Source of the DNA: Dyella sp. GSA-30
Lineage (GTDB): Bacteria > Pseudomonadota > Gammaproteobacteria > Xanthomonadales > Rhodanobacteraceae
Length of the DNA stretch: 64,000 bases
Direction: 5' to 3'
NCBI RefSeq assembly: GCF_027924605.1
Contig: NZ_AP027042.1
Location: 3,635,524-3,699,523, forward strand
Shown: positions 61,139-64,000 of the stretch, in pieces
Position numbering within the stretch: the first letter of the stretch is position 1
Layout of the letters: every line of letters begins with the position of its first letter
The notes under the pieces: model-generated
Databases searched by the model: none
What the model was told of the DNA's origin: nothing
What the model saw: only the letters and a program-made list of their open reading frames with translations
Made by a program: the position numbers and the translations under genes

Positions 61139-62773
61139 TCAATCGGCGCCATTGATACTGCGCGCTACCGCTTCGGCCACACGAATGCCATCGACCGCGG
61201 CGGAAAGGATGCCGCCTGCGTAACCGGCGCCCTCGCCGGCGGGAAACAAGCCGTGTGTGTTGAGGCTCTGGTAATCGTCGTTGCGGCGGATGCGCACCGG
61301 CGATGAGGTGCGGGTCTCTACGCCGGTGAGCAATGCGTCGTGCATGGCGAAGCCCTTGATCTGGCGATCGAATGCCGGGAGGGCTTCGCGGATGGCGTCG
61401 ATGGCGTACTCCGGCAGGGCCGGCGCGAGATCGGTCAAATGCACGCCAGGCTTGTACGAAGGCTGCACGCTGCCCAATTCGGAGGAAGCCCTGCCTTTGA
61501 TGAAATCGCCCACCAGTTGGCCCGGCGCGCTGTAATCGCGACCGCCCAGTTCATACGCGCGTGATTCAAGGGCGCGCTGCAAAGCGATGCCGGCCAGCGG
61601 GCTGCCGCTGTCGTCGAAAGCGGCAAAGTCCTTCGGCTCGATACCCACCACGATGGCCGCATTCGCGTTGCGTTCGTTGCGCGAATACTGGCTCATGCCG
61701 TTGGTCACTACGCGCTCCGGCTCGGATGCTGCAGCGACCACGGTGCCACCCGGGCACATGCAAAAGCTGTAGACCGAGCGACCATTCTTGCAATGGTGCA
61801 CCAGCTTGTAATCGGCAGCGCCGAGCAAGGCATGCCCCGCCTGCGAACCAAAACGCGCCTGGTCGATGATCGACTGCGGATGCTCCACGCGAAAACCGAT
61901 GGAGAACGGTTTCGCCTCCATGTACACACCGCGGTCGTGCAGCATGAAGAACGTGTCGCGCGCGCTATGCCCGACGGCGAGGACGACATGATCGCTCAGC
62001 AGCTGTTCGCCGCTGGCCAGCACCACGCCGCGGATCTGGCGTGAACCATCGGTGGCGGTGTCGACCAACACGTCGTCAACGCGTTGGGTGAAGCGAATCT
62101 CGCCCCCCAGCGCCTGGATGGTCTCGCGCATGTTTTCCACCATCGTCACCAATCGAAAGGTGCCGATGTGCGGCTTGCTGACGTAGAGGATTTCCTCCGG
62201 CGCGCCGGCTTTCACGAACTCGGTGAGCACCTTGCGGCCATGATGGTGCGGATCGGAGATCTGGCTATGCAGCTTGCCGTCGGAGAACGTGCCTGCGCCA
62301 CCTTCGCCGAACTGCACGTTCGACTCGGGTTCCAGCTTGCGCTTGCGCCACAGGCCCCAGGTGTCGACGGTGCGCTCGCGCACCGCCTTGCCGCGGTCGA
62401 GAATGATCGGCCGGTAACCCATCTGCGCGAGCAACAGGCCAGCGAACAGGCCGCACGGTCCAAGGCCGATCACGATGGGGCGCTGTTTGAGGTCGGCCGG
62501 CGCTTGCGCCACGAATCGATAGCTGGTGTCCGGAGAGGGCTGCACGTGCTTGTCATCGGCGTGCCGCTTGAGCAGGCCAGCTTCGTCCGCCACTTCCACG
62601 TCCAGCGTATAGATCAGCTGGATGTTGCCGCGCTTGCGCGCGTCGTAGCCGCGGCGGAACACCGAGAAGCCCAGCACACCGCTTTTGCCCAACCCCAGCT
62701 TGGCGCGGATGGCTGCCTCGACGGCACCTTCGGCGTGATCGAGCGGGAGCTTGATGTCGGTGAGTCGGATCAT
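61139..62773 (-). CDS. FAD-dependent oxidoreductase, COG2509 type
   Basis: The product has 544 residues from ATG 62773; a longer frame to 62995 overlaps the next gene and lacks family features. MIRLTDIKLPLDHAEGAVEA is the N-terminal small domain of the group; GLGPCGLFAGLLLAQMGY is the FAD glycine motif, GEGGAGTFSDGKL and CMCPGGTVVAA are further hallmarks, and GEGAGYAGGILSAAVDG closes the FAD site. The family is widespread, with unknown substrate and a presumed NAD(P)H-linked dehydrogenase role. Confidence 0.88.
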   Translation of the reverse strand: MIRLTDIKLPLDHAEGAVEAAIRAKLGLGKSGVLGFSVFRRGYDARKRGNIQLIYTLDVEVADEAGLLKRHADDKHVQPSPDTSYRFVAQAPADLKQRPIVIGLGPCGLFAGLLLAQMGYRPIILDRGKAVRERTVDTWGLWRKRKLEPESNVQFGEGGAGTFSDGKLHSQISDPHHHGRKVLTEFVKAGAPEEILYVSKPHIGTFRLVTMVENMRETIQALGGEIRFTQRVDDVLVDTATDGSRQIRGVVLASGEQLLSDHVVLAVGHSARDTFFMLHDRGVYMEAKPFSIGFRVEHPQSIIDQARFGSQAGHALLGAADYKLVHHCKNGRSVYSFCMCPGGTVVAAASEPERVVTNGMSQYSRNERNANAAIVVGIEPKDFAAFDDSGSPLAGIALQRALESRAYELGGRDYSAPGQLVGDFIKGRASSELGSVQPSYKPGVHLTDLAPALPEYAIDAIREALPAFDRQIKGFAMHDALLTGVETRTSSPVRIRRNDDYQSLNTHGLFPAGEGAGYAGGILSAAVDGIRVAEAVARSINGAD

Positions 62774-62870
62774 GCGAGAGGTCGGCCAGACGGTGTGGCC
62801 GAGTATTTTCGCATGTCTGGGCAGTCGAGGGCTTGCAAGCCCCCCGCCTTGAGGGAACGGCCCGGTACGT

Positions 62871-63806
62871 TCAGTGCGAACCCGCGCTGGAGGAAGCCGC
62901 TGGTGCGGACGACTCGGTGGCGGCGCGCTTGGGCGTGTCGGCTGGACACCAGCTCTTGAGCCGCTTGCCCGCACGGTACAGATCGATGCATTCACGCATT
63001 TCGGCCTGGAACGCCAGGTCAGGCGTGTTTATCGGGCAGCCCTGCGACAGCGACTTGCCATCGTTGTACTCGGCGATGCAGGTAGACAGTGGCATCGTGA
63101 CCGGAGGTGGGTCACCGACCAGCGATGCGGGCGGTAGATTGAGGCGCTCGTCATGATTCTTGCGCGACGGCGGCAAGGGAGGCGTGCCGCACAGCAGGTC
63201 GGCAGCCGTACTGTGCTTGGTGGGATCGCAGATGCTTTTGGTGATCGCCTTGATCGCGTTATCTATGTGACGCCCCGCCGCGCCGCCCGCCGTTTCGTTC
63301 GGCGGCGGGAAATACTTATCGAAACGGGTGGGATTGACGGGTGGCCGGCTGCTGTCGTGCTGCATGATCTGATGATCGTCTGCGGACTGGGTCGGCTTGG
63401 CCTCCGCACCTGCAGTTACCGAGGCACCCGTCGACACAGGCGGTAGTCGTAAGTTGAGGGAGGCCGGTGTCGCCGTAGAGGCTGCCGGCGCAGGTGTCGC
63501 CCCATGATCCTGCACGACCATCGCATCACGGCGCGGCTTCTCGTGCGGCACAGGCCGAGCGCGTGGAGGCGCTGCCTGCTGTGGTGGTATCAGCGCAGGC
63601 GGCGCGGGCGGCGGCGCGGCACGCCGCGTGCTGGCGCCATCCAGTAGCCGCACGATCAGCACCGGGTCGCTATTGGCAGGTGCTATCGGCTGGATCGCAG
63701 ACCACAGCATCAGCGCGAACGCCACGTGTAGTGCCAGTACCACAGCAAGCACGAACACCCGCGCCTGACGCGGCAGCGTCAGCTGTCGCCAATGCCTGTG
63801 ACCCAA
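62871..63806 (-). CDS. Proline-rich membrane-anchored protein
   Basis: The product has 311 residues. One N-terminal membrane helix (about 17-37) precedes a long Pro/Ala-rich periplasmic stretch, as in TonB-like or energy-transducing spacers, then a globular C-terminal region with six or seven Cys residues in the form TCIAEYNDGKSLSQGCP and RECIDLYRAGKRLKSWCP. These two segments look like an internal repeat with a Cys pair each. No known family was recognised. Confidence 0.65.
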   Translation of the reverse strand: MGHRHWRQLTLPRQARVFVLAVVLALHVAFALMLWSAIQPIAPANSDPVLIVRLLDGASTRRAAPPPAPPALIPPQQAAPPRARPVPHEKPRRDAMVVQDHGATPAPAASTATPASLNLRLPPVSTGASVTAGAEAKPTQSADDHQIMQHDSSRPPVNPTRFDKYFPPPNETAGGAAGRHIDNAIKAITKSICDPTKHSTAADLLCGTPPLPPSRKNHDERLNLPPASLVGDPPPVTMPLSTCIAEYNDGKSLSQGCPINTPDLAFQAEMRECIDLYRAGKRLKSWCPADTPKRAATESSAPAASSSAGSH

Positions 63807-64000
63807 GGTTTGATGTCGGCCCTGCCCGGAATGTTCGATGACACAGCCTCATTCAAGCCCATTACCCGCGCAAAAAATTACGCCTATCGTCATGCGCGTG
63901 TAGCGGCCGACGGCGGTAGACAGGTTCTTTCATCAAGGGTTCCCTTGAAATGGCGGGATGTCCGAAAGGTATGGATCGGCATACCATGAACATGCATCCC
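63807..64000. other. Right edge of window
   Basis: These 194 bases carry the promoter of the proline-rich protein gene. A plus-strand ATG near 63985 may open a gene beyond the window, but too little is visible to say. Confidence 0.3.

Noticed and set aside
62084-62959. A 291-codon plus-strand frame
   Set aside because: It is antisense to the COG2509-type flavoprotein, with no recognisable domain.

Overview
The window looks like a chromosomal stretch of a GC-rich gammaproteobacterium of the Xanthomonadales, most likely the Rhodanobacteraceae (Dyella, Rhodanobacter or Luteibacter type). The grounds are the gene style: a TonB-dependent receptor next to a tryptophan-halogenase-like flavoprotein, an exported GH3 glucosidase with an SLC45-type transporter, a sigK/rskA pair driving a lipid operon, many solitary enzyme-plus-regulator modules, and a dispersed GGGGACGGGGGTAATTAA-type hairpin repeat. 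This placement is inference from content only. No rRNA, tRNA, CRISPR array, prophage or insertion sequence was recognised.

Layout. 0-6.7 kb: an exported alpha/beta hydrolase cut by the left edge, an ECF sigma factor with two small membrane proteins, an exported DUF4832-like protein, a CPBP membrane protease and an anchored protein of unknown function. 7-14.5 kb: regulator/enzyme modules, namely AraC beside an SDR-VOC-saccharopine-dehydrogenase-like-NTF2-like operon, TetR beside a monooxygenase-NmrA pair, and LysR beside an SDR. 14.7-23.5 kb: a ten-gene lipid-modification operon headed by ECF sigma and RskA-type anti-sigma factor, with a desaturase, an FAD oxidoreductase, DUF1365, two cyclopropane-fatty-acid-synthase-like methyltransferases, DUF2878, DUF1295 and a lipocalin. 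23.6-34 kb: a GlxA-type regulator with an SDR, several hydrolases, a secreted PI-PLC-like protein with a ricin-type lectin domain, a pentapeptide-repeat membrane protein, a PQQ-type sugar dehydrogenase and an ArsR/AHSA1 pair. 34-43.6 kb: a Tat-exported multicopper oxidase with an FAD monooxygenase and a TetR regulator, a LysR/MBL-fold pair, and two paralogous hydrolases (one exported, one cytosolic) around an AraC regulator. 43.6-55.1 kb: an S41-type protein, then a carbohydrate locus of halogenase-like flavoprotein, TonB-dependent receptor, GH3 glucosidase, LacI regulator and MFS transporter, tied together by the operator TGACAGCGCTGTCA found upstream of both the receptor and the glucosidase. 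55.2-64 kb: two small unknown genes, a TPR-GGDEF diguanylate cyclase, a RiPP locus, a HIT protein, unknown proteins and a COG2509-type flavoprotein.

The most notable system is at 57.7-59.1 kb: a stand-alone borosin-type peptide-backbone N-methyltransferase and, 195 bp downstream on the same strand, a 99-residue precursor whose N-terminal half looks like a borosin-binding domain (GQDASL motif) and whose C-terminal half holds a V-x-V-N-H-type segment. This is a split-borosin RiPP candidate. The precursor gene lies only 15 bp before a membrane-bound diguanylate cyclase with an intact active site and inhibitory site, so peptide production and c-di-GMP signalling may be transcriptionally linked.
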